From NCBI GenBank assembly GCA_043585095.1, contig CP121321.1:558001-622000 (forward strand): a DNA stretch of 64,000 bases, read 5' to 3'. The position numbers and the translations under genes were made by a program. The notes under the pieces are model-generated. The model was given only the letters and a program-made list of their open reading frames with translations. It had not been told where the DNA came from and searched no databases. Shown in pieces: positions 9,290 to 17,346 of this stretch (within the stretch, counting starts at the first letter, position 1; each line of letters begins with the position of its first letter). This DNA comes from JANQIO01 sp043585095 (GTDB lineage: Bacteria > Pseudomonadota > Gammaproteobacteria > Pseudomonadales > Halieaceae).

Positions 9290-9852
9290 CAGTCTGGCCC
9301 CGGCATGAAGTACTGCGCATTAGGCTCTTGAATAAATCGCGTGGCCTCATAGTCCTGCAGCGCAGATGGAACCAGGACAATCAGTGTCAGACGCACCAGA
9401 ACCGCAGTTAGAAACAGTCCCACGATAGTGCGAAACACGCCCTGTCGCTCAAACCAGATGGCGATAAGGCCGGGAATAATATGCCCGATAACGGTCAGTT
9501 CTATGGTCTGTATGCTAGCTTCCGCCTGCATTGGAGCGGCTCCGGCAGATGCGACCACCGCACCGGTCAACACAAGGTCGAAGAAGCTGCCCAGCAGATA
9601 GCCGATTAAAATCATAAGGGCTGTTTTGCGGCGGCCGTAAATTACAATGAAGCTCGAAAGCGTCCTCACCAGCAGGTAAGTCAGGTAGGCGGCTGCCAGC
9701 GTTGCGCCCACGCTCCAGGGCTGTAAAAGCTTCAGCGCCACGTAACCCGGAACGACCAGCCCGCCCGCAGCAAGACCAAAGGCCTCAGTAAGCAGTAACG
9801 TAAAGACAAGGCCGATCCCGATGGCGACGGCGAGCAGGTTGAGCACGATCAT
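9289..9852 (-). CDS. pgsC: Poly-gamma-glutamate biosynthesis protein PgsC/CapC
   Basis: Small membrane subunit of the poly-gamma-glutamate synthase, 187 residues with about five hydrophobic helices. The early GLAAGGLVVPGYVALKLLQP block and GYLLGSFFDLVL resemble CapC. In the characterised Bacillus system PgsC forms the membrane part of the PgsB ligase complex. Its start overlaps the pgsB stop as ATGA and its stop overlaps pgsW by one base, an arrangement that keeps the three proteins in step. It is somewhat longer than Bacillus CapC (about 150 residues), with extra residues at the C-terminus (FIQEPNAQYF). Confidence 0.86.
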   Translation of the reverse strand: MIVLNLLAVAIGIGLVFTLLLTEAFGLAAGGLVVPGYVALKLLQPWSVGATLAAAYLTYLLVRTLSSFIVIYGRRKTALMILIGYLLGSFFDLVLTGAVVASAGAAPMQAEASIQTIELTVIGHIIPGLIAIWFERQGVFRTIVGLFLTAVLVRLTLIVLVPSALQDYEATRFIQEPNAQYFMPGPD

Positions 9853-11126
9853 TGATGAAGGTCTCTAGACGCTCGGTTATTGAAGAAGCGAGTGAATTCA
9901 GCGCCGCCGCCTTTAACGTTGCCGATGCCTACAATCAACGCGTCGCCAGCGCACTGCTCCAGCACGGTTTCGAATACCTCATCAATACCCGCGCTCTCTA
10001 CAATGGTCATATTGGCGGGCAGGATACCTAGAGCAATTGCTGCCTTAGCGAACAGCAGCGTGCCGGTACCCATCAGCACATAGTGGTCCGCCGGGGTCCA
10101 TCGAGCTGCGACGTCCGCTAGCTGCTGCGATCGCTGGGGTCGATCGAAACGGCAGTTGACCAACGCGATAGCGTTGCGACCCTCACCGTAGTCCTCGACC
10201 ACGCGTTCCCAAACCATTTGCGTCGATTCCGGGTCATTGGCGGCGAAGGCGTTGACGAAAATGAGCGAGCGACCATAGAAGTTAACCTCAACGATGCGCG
10301 TAGCGCCGACCTCCGCAGAGAGAGACTGCATACCTTTCAGGGCGGTCGCACGGTCAATGCCGACATCCAGGCAAACCCTCAAGGCGAGCGCAACATTTTC
10401 GGCGTGTTCAGTGTACTGAAAGCGCGTGAGCTCTTCGGAAGTGATTGCGTCCACATCCGATTCGCTGACGTGAATCAGCGCGCTGTCGTTGTCCACGGCA
10501 GACTGCTGGAAGATGCTTAGGTAGCGTCGTTCCGCGGTGAAAAGTTTTGCGTTCTGCGGCGTAGACCCAGCTAGCGCCAACGCCACGTCGCGAGAACCCG
10601 GGCCCATGATATCCAGATGATCGGCTCTGGCGTTGGTGACGACGCCGTGCGTGGATTTCATCATGTGCCGCTCGGTCAACATCTGGTACTCCGGTTGCAG
10701 TGCCATACATTCCACTACGACAGCGTCGGGCTCAAAGCCAACCAGTCTTCTAAGCACGCGCATCTGTTCGATGATGTTGGGAAGATCTGGCCGGTGCAGG
10801 GGGTACTCAACACCATCAGGCGCCCAAACCGAGGCAAATGATCCCGTGGTTTTTGTGCAGACGCGCAAGCCGCCTTGTCGTAAGCCCGACGAGATCAGCC
10901 TTGCCACGCTGGTCTTGCCGCGAGTGCCGTTGACATGAATTCGTATCGGCAGCTTTGCCAGCACACGTCTGTGTGCAAGCACCTCAAGCACGCCTAGTGC
11001 CGTGAGTAGCATCACCAGCGCGGCGAGTATTTCCAAGGGCAAAAATGTGGGCATCGCGTCCAGGTGCGGAAGCAGCTCTCCAGACTGTTTGAGTTGATCG
11101 GAGTCTACAGCGTGATTTTTGTGCAC
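9849..11126 (-). CDS. pgsB: Poly-gamma-glutamate synthase PgsB/CapB
   Basis: ATP-dependent amide ligase of the Mur-ligase type that polymerises glutamate through gamma linkages. After an N-terminal hydrophobic anchor (residues 28-50) comes the P-loop NGTRGKTS at 66-73, then VVVECMALQPEYQ, VVTNARADHLDIMG and a late GIGNVKGGG block, all CapB hallmarks. Length of 425 residues is normal for CapB. A second ATG at 11054 (MPTFLPLEI) would remove a polar leader of 24 residues and is equally plausible. First gene of pgsBCW. No pgsA/capA export gene is present in this window, so either another exporter serves or it lies elsewhere. Confidence 0.9.
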   Translation of the reverse strand: MHKNHAVDSDQLKQSGELLPHLDAMPTFLPLEILAALVMLLTALGVLEVLAHRRVLAKLPIRIHVNGTRGKTSVARLISSGLRQGGLRVCTKTTGSFASVWAPDGVEYPLHRPDLPNIIEQMRVLRRLVGFEPDAVVVECMALQPEYQMLTERHMMKSTHGVVTNARADHLDIMGPGSRDVALALAGSTPQNAKLFTAERRYLSIFQQSAVDNDSALIHVSESDVDAITSEELTRFQYTEHAENVALALRVCLDVGIDRATALKGMQSLSAEVGATRIVEVNFYGRSLIFVNAFAANDPESTQMVWERVVEDYGEGRNAIALVNCRFDRPQRSQQLADVAARWTPADHYVLMGTGTLLFAKAAIALGILPANMTIVESAGIDEVFETVLEQCAGDALIVGIGNVKGGGAEFTRFFNNRASRDLHQ

Positions 11127-11350
11127 AACTGTAAATAGGTCGCTAAAAAAAGAGCCGTGCCGCTTTCTGTGACGCGTGTTCCGCTCATTGATAGCGCAGC
11201 CCCGGAATTTTTGGGACGCCCGTCACAGTCGCTGCCATTGCCATCTCGCGGCCGCGCGCGATTGGCAAGTAGCGCTCGTATACTCCTCGTCTCTTTACAA
11301 TTGCGCCGCCAGAAGTTCTTACGGCGCGTCTGGCTATATCAGGGTGAACT

Positions 11351-11806
11351 ATGCAGCTATCAAAGACTTTCCTGATCTCCGAAATGCCATTGTTTGATGC
11401 GCTGGATGCCAGCGAGGTCAGTGAGATAGAAAAATGCATGCTCTATCAAGACCTGGAGCGTGGCACGGTCGTCTACAAGCAGGGTAGCTGCGGGAAGTCC
11501 GTGTGTTTCGTAGTGGAAGGTGAATTGGCTGTGCGTCATCACGGCGAAGATGGCGAGGTGCAAATCGCCACAGTGCGCCGTGGAGAGTCGGTAGGCGAAA
11601 TGGCGATCATCGATGGCCTCACGCGATCAGCTGATGTTGTTGCCGCAACGGATGCCTCGGTACTGATTCTGAAGCAGTCTGATTTCGATGCACTGGTAGA
11701 AGACCAGCCTGCCATAGGCGTTAAGGTTCTGCGATCGCTAGCCAGGGCGATGAGCATGACGCTCAGGGATCGATCCGCGACGCTGGCAAAGCTCATGGAC
11801 CCTTAA
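11351..11806 (+). CDS. Cyclic nucleotide-binding domain protein
   Basis: Single CRP-like sensory domain of 151 residues without a helix-turn-helix or other output domain. The core beta-roll reads VVYKQGSCGKSVCFVVEGEL near residues 38-57 and the phosphate-binding cassette is RRGESVGEMAIIDGLTRSADV near residues 76-96, which has the Gly-Glu and Arg of cNMP binders. The C-terminal helices (VLRSLARAMSMTLRDR) match the hinge of CRP-type proteins. GGGTGA lies before the ATG. It is alone between pgsB (divergent) and an MFS gene (convergent). It probably acts through a protein partner, or is the sensory part of a scattered system; unknown. Confidence 0.82.
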   Translation: MQLSKTFLISEMPLFDALDASEVSEIEKCMLYQDLERGTVVYKQGSCGKSVCFVVEGELAVRHHGEDGEVQIATVRRGESVGEMAIIDGLTRSADVVAATDASVLILKQSDFDALVEDQPAIGVKVLRSLARAMSMTLRDRSATLAKLMDP

Positions 11807-11842
11807 TGAGATGTGAAGCCTAAGCGGCTGTCGCAATGAGAC

Positions 11843-13042
11843 CTATGGCGCATCGGCGAGTCGGGGGATGTGCTGACGCAACTTGAGGTACATGACGCCA
11901 TAGATAATAAACGCGGTAAGTGTCGCGCCTGCCGACATCACGAATACCATTGCATAGCCTGCGCCAAATGCGATGACGCTGGCGGCCATATTCGGCCCGA
12001 TGATCTGACCTAAACCTTGTGCCGCCGGCACCAGAGCGGAAAACCTGCCAGAGGGGTCGATGTTTGCAATCGTGCCCATTTGATAGACGTCGATAAAAAT
12101 CCACATAAAGTTAAAGCCAAAAACACTGATGACGATGCGCGTGTCGTTAATACCCAGAGCGAGCATACCCACGATCACGGCCTGGCAGGCCAGGGTGATA
12201 AGCAAGGGTTTGGCCAGACCAAAGCGCTCGCTGATGACCGTTGCGACCAAACACCCTACGATGGATGCAAAAGACGCCCAGACCAGAACTTTGCTAACCC
12301 ACTCGGGCGTGGCCTCGGAGTCGGCGCTGGCCAGCTCGATATAAGTCCAATATGCACCGATATTGATATAAGTCGCCAGTATCGCGGCAAGCACCATCCA
12401 CGGTGCCCAGGGCGGAACAGCGAAGTGCTCAAGATGATGGCTCTCGTCAGCTTCTTTGACGTCAATTGTGAGTTCCAAGGCGGGCCGCACTGGATGCATC
12501 GGCAGCCAGTGCAAGATCAGAAAGGTCGACAGATAGATAATGATGAAGACCTTATAGATGCCGTTCATGGACAAGCTCGGCAGGAAATGGAGTTCCAGAG
12601 CCTGAGTGAACGCGAAGGCGAACAGCAGCATATTGAAGGCTCTGGCGGGCTTTGACGATGCCCCTAACGTGGCTACCGCCACAGCAGTATAAATGCCACT
12701 GCCTACGCCGGAGAGAGCTCGCAGCCACAGCACCGAGTCGTAGTCGACTAGCACCATACACAGACCGTTGCCTGAGACGGAAAACAGTATGCCAACAAGC
12801 GCCAGTAAGCGACGGTTGATTCTCGCGATGATCGGAGCGGTGATTGCCGCGCCCAACGAAAGGCCACCCAAATCGGCGCCAGCAACACGTCCGACTTCGA
12901 TTTCTGAAAAGCCTAACAGCGTTACCCAGGCGGTGCTGATGACGGGAATGCCGACCAATACGCTGTAGCCCACCAGGCCCATGTAGAGCGATACGACCAG
13001 CGAGCGCCATTCATCAAATACTGTGTTGTTAGTCTCGGTCAT
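11843..13042 (-). CDS. Major facilitator superfamily transporter
   Basis: A 399-residue inner-membrane secondary transporter with 12 predicted helices in two six-helix halves joined by a charged loop (ELTIDVKEADESHHLEHFA) near residue 190. The loop between helices 2 and 3 has the degenerate form IARINRRLLALVG of the MFS motif A region. The substrate cannot be read from sequence. It is divergent from the FdhF-like oxidoreductase, 172 bases apart, so co-regulation or supply of the molybdoenzyme substrate is possible but unproven. Confidence 0.8.
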   Translation of the reverse strand: MTETNNTVFDEWRSLVVSLYMGLVGYSVLVGIPVISTAWVTLLGFSEIEVGRVAGADLGGLSLGAAITAPIIARINRRLLALVGILFSVSGNGLCMVLVDYDSVLWLRALSGVGSGIYTAVAVATLGASSKPARAFNMLLFAFAFTQALELHFLPSLSMNGIYKVFIIIYLSTFLILHWLPMHPVRPALELTIDVKEADESHHLEHFAVPPWAPWMVLAAILATYINIGAYWTYIELASADSEATPEWVSKVLVWASFASIVGCLVATVISERFGLAKPLLITLACQAVIVGMLALGINDTRIVISVFGFNFMWIFIDVYQMGTIANIDPSGRFSALVPAAQGLGQIIGPNMAASVIAFGAGYAMVFVMSAGATLTAFIIYGVMYLKLRQHIPRLADAP

Positions 13043-13214
13043 AGCGTCCCTGTCATCTGCACTCCGTCCGGGTAGGCAAACACGATTGGCTGCAGCGCCT
13101 ATGCTTGAATTGCAGTATGCATGGTGATGCTGCTAGCGTCAGTAATTACTGTATTGCGATCTGCGGTTCAAGCGCGCGGAGTGCCTTCCTTGGAGTTTTG
13201 GGTCGAATCAGCGT

Positions 13215-15410
13215 ATGGAAAAAACGACAAAGATCGTGGGTGGCGGCCCTAAAAAAGTACTGTACACCTTAAGCACCTTGAAGCGCATCGGCCTTATGGA
13301 TAGCGCAAAAGCGTTAAGTGCCAAGAATGCCTGCAAGGCCTGCGGACTTGGCATGGGTGGGCAGCGCGGTGGCATGACCAACGAGCAGGATGATTTCCCG
13401 TCTGTTTGTAACAAGAGCATTCAGGCGCAGTCCACCGACATCCAGCCGCCGATTCCGGATGCGCTTTTTGAGCATAAGCTAGCTGACTTTCAGGCCCTTT
13501 CAGGTCGAGAAATGGAACGCCTGGGCAGGCTCAACACGCCTCTATATCTTCGTGACGGGGGCGACCGCTTTGAGCCCGTTAGCTGGGATTGGGCAATGCA
13601 GCATGCTGTGCAGCGCTTGTCCGAAGCCCAGGCCGACCGAACGTTCTTCTACTCATCGGGCCGCTCCTCGAATGAAGCAGGTTTTGTGTTGCAGTTATTG
13701 GCGCGCCTGTTCGGTACTAATAACGTCAACAACTGCTCTTTCTACTGCCATCAGGCAACGGGTGAAGCGCTAAAACGCACTATTGGCACGGGCACGGCAA
13801 CGGTAGAGCTGGAAGATCTTGATCAATGTGATCTGGTCTTCATTATCGGCGCTAATCCAGCCTCTAATCATCCGCGCTTGTTGCATAAGCTGCAGCGCTG
13901 TCGCGAGCGCGGTGGCAACGTCGTGATCATCAACCCGGCAAAGGAGCCGGGGCTCGTGCGCTTTGCCGTCCCGAAGAGCCCGAAGTCCATGCTTAAGGGC
14001 GGAAGCTGGATTGCCTCTGAATACCTGCAGCCCAACATCGGTAGTGACATCGCGTTGTTTCAGGGTATCGCCAAAGCATTGATCGAAGATCACGCCATTG
14101 ACACGCAGTTCATTGAGGCACACACCAACGGGTTTGAATCCTATCTGGAGAAGATTCGAAGCGTAGCGTGGTCAACGATTATTGATGCAACGGGCCTGTC
14201 GCAGCTAGAGATAAGCACAGTGGCAACGCTTTATGCAGGCTCTGAGAAATCGGTTTTTGCCTGGGGCATGGGTATGACCCATCACCTCCATGGCGTTCAA
14301 AACATTGAAGAGATAAGCAATCTGGCGCTGTTGAGAGGAATGGTCGGTAAACCCGGTGCCGGATTGCTGCCGCTGCGCGGCCATAGCAACGTGCAGGGAA
14401 TTGGCACCATTGGCGTAAAACCCATTTTGGCCAAAGCCGTCTTTGAGCGCATGGAGCAAGCGCTTGGTGTCTCACTGCCTGAGGCGCCAGGAATGGATAC
14501 GCTTGCTTGCCTAACCGCAGCGCACGATGCGGAAATCGATGCGGCCCTGATCATGGGGGGGAACCTTTATGAAGCAACGCCGGACTCAGCGTGGGCGGGC
14601 GAGGCGTTTTCGCGCATCGGCTTCAAGATGTTTTTAACGACCACGCTGAATCGCGGACACGTCCATGGTGCCGAGGGCGGTGAGTCGCTAATCCTGCCGG
14701 TGACGGCTCGCGACGAGGAGTGGCAGTCAACCACACAGGAGTCGATGTTTAACTATGTACGCATCAGTGATGGCGGTATACAACGGTTAGCCAATCCACG
14801 GCCTGAGGTCAAAATTCTTTGCGATCTGGGTAAAGCGTTGTTACCAGATGCGAACGTGGATTTTGATGCTTTTCAGTCGCATCGAACCATTCGCGAAGCT
14901 ATTGCTAGCGTGGTGCCCGGAATGGAAGAGCTTGCCGATATTGATGTCGCAAAGAAAGAATTTCACGTGCGTAATCGCCTGCTGCATACCCCTGGTTTCA
15001 AGACAGAGGATGGCAGGGCACGTTTTCAGGTACACGATATTGAAGAGGGCTTTGCCCCCAGGGACTCAACTCTTCCCTATCGGCTCATGACGATACGCAG
15101 TGAAGGGCAATTCAATTCAATCGTCTATGAAGAGCATGACAGCTATCGCGGCGCAGAGCACCGCCATGTCCTATTCATGGGTGAGGCTGACATGAAAAAG
15201 CTAGATCTTGAGGAGGGGGATGTCGTGAACGTTGAGTCCGCAGTTGGCTCGATGACAGGGCTGGAGGTAAAGGGTTTTGCGCTGCCGGAGGGAAATATCA
15301 GTACCTATTATCCGGAGGCCAATGTGCTGGTGGGTCGAGACACTGACCCCCGCAGCAAAACGCCTGCGTTTAAATCGGTGCCAGTAAAGATAGAAAAGGC
15401 GGCCCCGTAG
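13215..15410 (+). CDS. FdhF/YdeP family molybdopterin oxidoreductase
   Basis: A 731-residue member of the DMSO reductase superfamily close to E. coli YdeP, whose substrate is unsettled (formate dehydrogenase-like by homology). The N-terminus carries cysteines C40, C43 and C65 in NACKACGLGMGGQRGG and FPSVCNK, consistent with an Fe-S site of this family. The molybdopterin region follows with FYSSGRSSNEAGF, NCSFYCHQATGEAL (residues near 175-190), VFIIGANPASNHPR and LLPLRGHSNVQG. The C-terminal 120 residues are the beta-barrel that contacts the pterin. No twin-arginine signal is seen, so it is cytoplasmic. No electron-transfer or FdhD gene lies nearby. No clear ribosome binding site precedes the ATG. 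Confidence 0.85.
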   Translation: MEKTTKIVGGGPKKVLYTLSTLKRIGLMDSAKALSAKNACKACGLGMGGQRGGMTNEQDDFPSVCNKSIQAQSTDIQPPIPDALFEHKLADFQALSGREMERLGRLNTPLYLRDGGDRFEPVSWDWAMQHAVQRLSEAQADRTFFYSSGRSSNEAGFVLQLLARLFGTNNVNNCSFYCHQATGEALKRTIGTGTATVELEDLDQCDLVFIIGANPASNHPRLLHKLQRCRERGGNVVIINPAKEPGLVRFAVPKSPKSMLKGGSWIASEYLQPNIGSDIALFQGIAKALIEDHAIDTQFIEAHTNGFESYLEKIRSVAWSTIIDATGLSQLEISTVATLYAGSEKSVFAWGMGMTHHLHGVQNIEEISNLALLRGMVGKPGAGLLPLRGHSNVQGIGTIGVKPILAKAVFERMEQALGVSLPEAPGMDTLACLTAAHDAEIDAALIMGGNLYEATPDSAWAGEAFSRIGFKMFLTTTLNRGHVHGAEGGESLILPVTARDEEWQSTTQESMFNYVRISDGGIQRLANPRPEVKILCDLGKALLPDANVDFDAFQSHRTIREAIASVVPGMEELADIDVAKKEFHVRNRLLHTPGFKTEDGRARFQVHDIEEGFAPRDSTLPYRLMTIRSEGQFNSIVYEEHDSYRGAEHRHVLFMGEADMKKLDLEEGDVVNVESAVGSMTGLEVKGFALPEGNISTYYPEANVLVGRDTDPRSKTPAFKSVPVKIEKAAP

Positions 15411-15420
15411 AGACCGCCTT
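15396..15420 (-). terminator. Rho-independent terminator of the alanine dehydrogenase gene
   Basis: Read on the minus strand, AAGGCGG and CCGCCTT form a 7-bp stem with an 11-base loop, followed by TTCTATCTTT. It lies 32 bases beyond the alanine dehydrogenase stop and overlaps the last codons and stop of the convergent oxidoreductase gene. On the plus strand no T-run follows, so it is probably one-directional. Confidence 0.55.
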
Positions 15421-15451
15421 ACGAGTGACTATCGGCGCAACGGCAGCACAA

Positions 15452-16591
15452 TTAGGCGGCGCGCTGTGGCGTAGCCTGCAGTATAGCTTCTGTTGGCTCG
15501 GTGAATTCAAGGTTCAAAGCCTCGGCGACTGCACGATGCGTGATCTTACCTGCGCACACGTTAAGCCCTTCTAGCAAATGTGGATCGGTCTGCAGCTCCT
15601 GAATGCTCCGCATCCCAGCGAGCCGCGCCACGTAGGGCAAAGTGGCTTGCACCAATGCCATTGTGGACGTTCGCGCCACACCACCGGGCATGTTGGCGAC
15701 ACAATAGTGGACGACACCGTCGACTACATAGGTTGGGTCCTGGTGCGTGGTTGGCTTGCTGGTCTCGAAGCAACCGCCCTGGTCGATGGCGACGTCTACC
15801 AGCACAGAGCCAGGCTTCATACGAGCAACCAGATCGCGAGTTATCAATTTAGGCGCTGCGGCGCCAGGAATGAGCACGGCTCCGATGACGAGATCGGCGG
15901 CCAGAGCATATTGTTCAACAACATCTCCCGTAGAGAACAGCGTTTTCACTCGTCCACGGAAAAGGTCGTCGAGCTGGCGCAGGCGTGGCAAGGACCTGTC
16001 AAGTATGGTGACATCTGCGCCCATCCCCGCTGCCATTTGTGCTGCATTGGTGCCAACGATACCTCCACCAATGATAAGAACTTTCGCGGGCTCAACGCCG
16101 GGAACACCGCCTAGCAGCATGCCATTGCCGCCCTGGGCTTTTTCAAGGTGGTGGGCTCCAGCCTGAATGGACATGCGTCCTGCGACTTCACTCATCGGAG
16201 ACAATAAGGGCAGGCTGCCATCAGGGGCGGTGATGGTCTCGTAGGCAACGCAGCTTGCTTTGGACTCCTGCAACATTTTTGCCTGGTCTGCATCTGCTGC
16301 CAGGTGTAAGTAAGTGAAAAGAAGCTGCCCTTGCCGCAACATTCGGCATTCCTGCGGCTGCGGTTCCTTAACCTTAACGATCATGTCTGCAGAGGCGAAA
16401 ATACTGCCGGCGTCAGGGAAGATTTCGGCGCCCGCCGCCTGATACTGTGCATTGTCAAAGCCAATGGCTTTGCCACCATCGTGCTCCACACCTACGCGGT
16501 GTCCTTGTCGGACCAGCTCGCCAACGGCAGCAGGCGTGAGACCGATGCGGTACTCGTGGTTCTTAATTTCCTTCGGTACACCTATAAACAT
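15452..16591 (-). CDS. ald: Alanine dehydrogenase
   Basis: Catalyses NAD-dependent oxidative deamination of L-alanine to pyruvate and ammonia in the cytoplasm. The 379-residue product opens with MFIGVPKEIKNHEYRIGL, typical of the family. It has the substrate Lys in VKVKEPQ near residue 75, the catalytic His in FTYLHLAAD near 96, the NAD fold GGGIVGTNAAQMAAGMGADV near 172, and the active-site Asp in VDVAIDQGGCFETS near 270. The ATG at 16591 has AAAGGTGA upstream; the upstream ATG at 16642 adds unrelated residues. It is divergent from an Lrp-type regulator that probably controls it. Alanine and beta-alanine transamination in the region would give it substrate. Confidence 0.94.
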   Translation of the reverse strand: MFIGVPKEIKNHEYRIGLTPAAVGELVRQGHRVGVEHDGGKAIGFDNAQYQAAGAEIFPDAGSIFASADMIVKVKEPQPQECRMLRQGQLLFTYLHLAADADQAKMLQESKASCVAYETITAPDGSLPLLSPMSEVAGRMSIQAGAHHLEKAQGGNGMLLGGVPGVEPAKVLIIGGGIVGTNAAQMAAGMGADVTILDRSLPRLRQLDDLFRGRVKTLFSTGDVVEQYALAADLVIGAVLIPGAAAPKLITRDLVARMKPGSVLVDVAIDQGGCFETSKPTTHQDPTYVVDGVVHYCVANMPGGVARTSTMALVQATLPYVARLAGMRSIQELQTDPHLLEGLNVCAGKITHRAVAEALNLEFTEPTEAILQATPQRAA

Positions 16592-16763
16592 GGCAATCAC
16601 CTTTAAATGGTCGCAAAGCTGAGTTTTTAATACGCCCCTCAAGGGCAGTCCGACAGGGGCAGCCCAAAGGCTGCTTGCTGTGAAAAAACCGCATATAGTT
16701 GATTTGAGGATATTAGACTACTATTGCAGACTTATCTTTCATTTAAATAGCTTAAAAAAAGCC

Positions 16764-16805
16764 GAATCGACTATTTATCTGTCTATAGAAGTCGAAACGA
16801 CTATT
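16764..16805. promoter_or_regulatory. Candidate Lrp-type operator between ald and its regulator
   Basis: Two copies of GAA(T/A)CGACTATT begin at 16764 and 16794, exactly 30 bases apart, about three helical turns, so they present the same face of the helix. The second lies in a perfect AGTCG-AAA-CGACT dyad at 16790-16802. The site is AT-rich and just upstream of the Lrp-type gene, within the ald divergent promoter region. Phased repeats are how Lrp octamers usually bind. Binding is inferred. Confidence 0.5.
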
Positions 16806-16834
16806 CCCTAATAGGCCGGAAAGGAGTCTCCCCA

Positions 16835-17317
16835 GTGATAGATAAAAAGCTCGATACACTCGGGAAAATAGATCGCAATATTCTGCGCGTACTGCAGCAG
16901 GACGGCCGCATAAGCTATGCCGAACTGGCCCGGCGGGTAGGGCTCAGCACCACGCCCTGCAAGGAACGCGTCAAACGTTTAGAGCGTGATGGCGTCATAC
17001 AGGGCTGCCACGCCATCCTCGACCCGGTTTATCTCAATGCAGCGCTGGTGGTCTTTGTGCAGATTCGGCTGCAGCGAACCTCACAGGAGGTTTTCGAGGA
17101 TTTCACTCGCAGTGTCTATGACTTGCCCGAAGTGCAGGAGTGCTATCTGGTGTCAGGTAACTTTGACTATCTCATAAAGGCGCGCGTAGCCGATATGAAC
17201 GCCTACCGAAAGTTTCTCGGCGAAACGCTTTTAACGTTGCCGGGCGTTCATGAATCAACAAGCTATGTGGTGATGGAACAGGTCAAGGAGACCCTTACCA
17301 TCCCGGTTCCTTATTGA
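16835..17317 (+). CDS. Lrp/AsnC family transcriptional regulator
   Basis: A 160-residue regulator with the standard two domains. The winged helix-turn-helix spans residues about 8-65 with LQQDGRISYAELARRVGLSTTPCKERVKRLE, and the RAM effector domain follows from about 75, ending in LPGVHESTSYVVMEQVKE. The sequence is close to the subgroup that activates alanine or branched-chain amino acid catabolic genes, and its place next to divergent ald suggests alanine as ligand. It probably binds the phased repeats upstream of itself and so autoregulates. The start codon is GTG, with GGAAAGGAG about 9 bases before it. Confidence 0.9.
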   Translation: MIDKKLDTLGKIDRNILRVLQQDGRISYAELARRVGLSTTPCKERVKRLERDGVIQGCHAILDPVYLNAALVVFVQIRLQRTSQEVFEDFTRSVYDLPEVQECYLVSGNFDYLIKARVADMNAYRKFLGETLLTLPGVHESTSYVVMEQVKETLTIPVPY

Positions 17318-17346
17318 AGAACTCTCTGCTGGCGAACAGACGGCCC

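Noticed and set aside
12017..12655. 212-codon open frame on the plus strand
   Set aside because: It is antisense to the MFS transporter, which has a clear membrane-protein pattern; the antisense product has no recognisable pattern.
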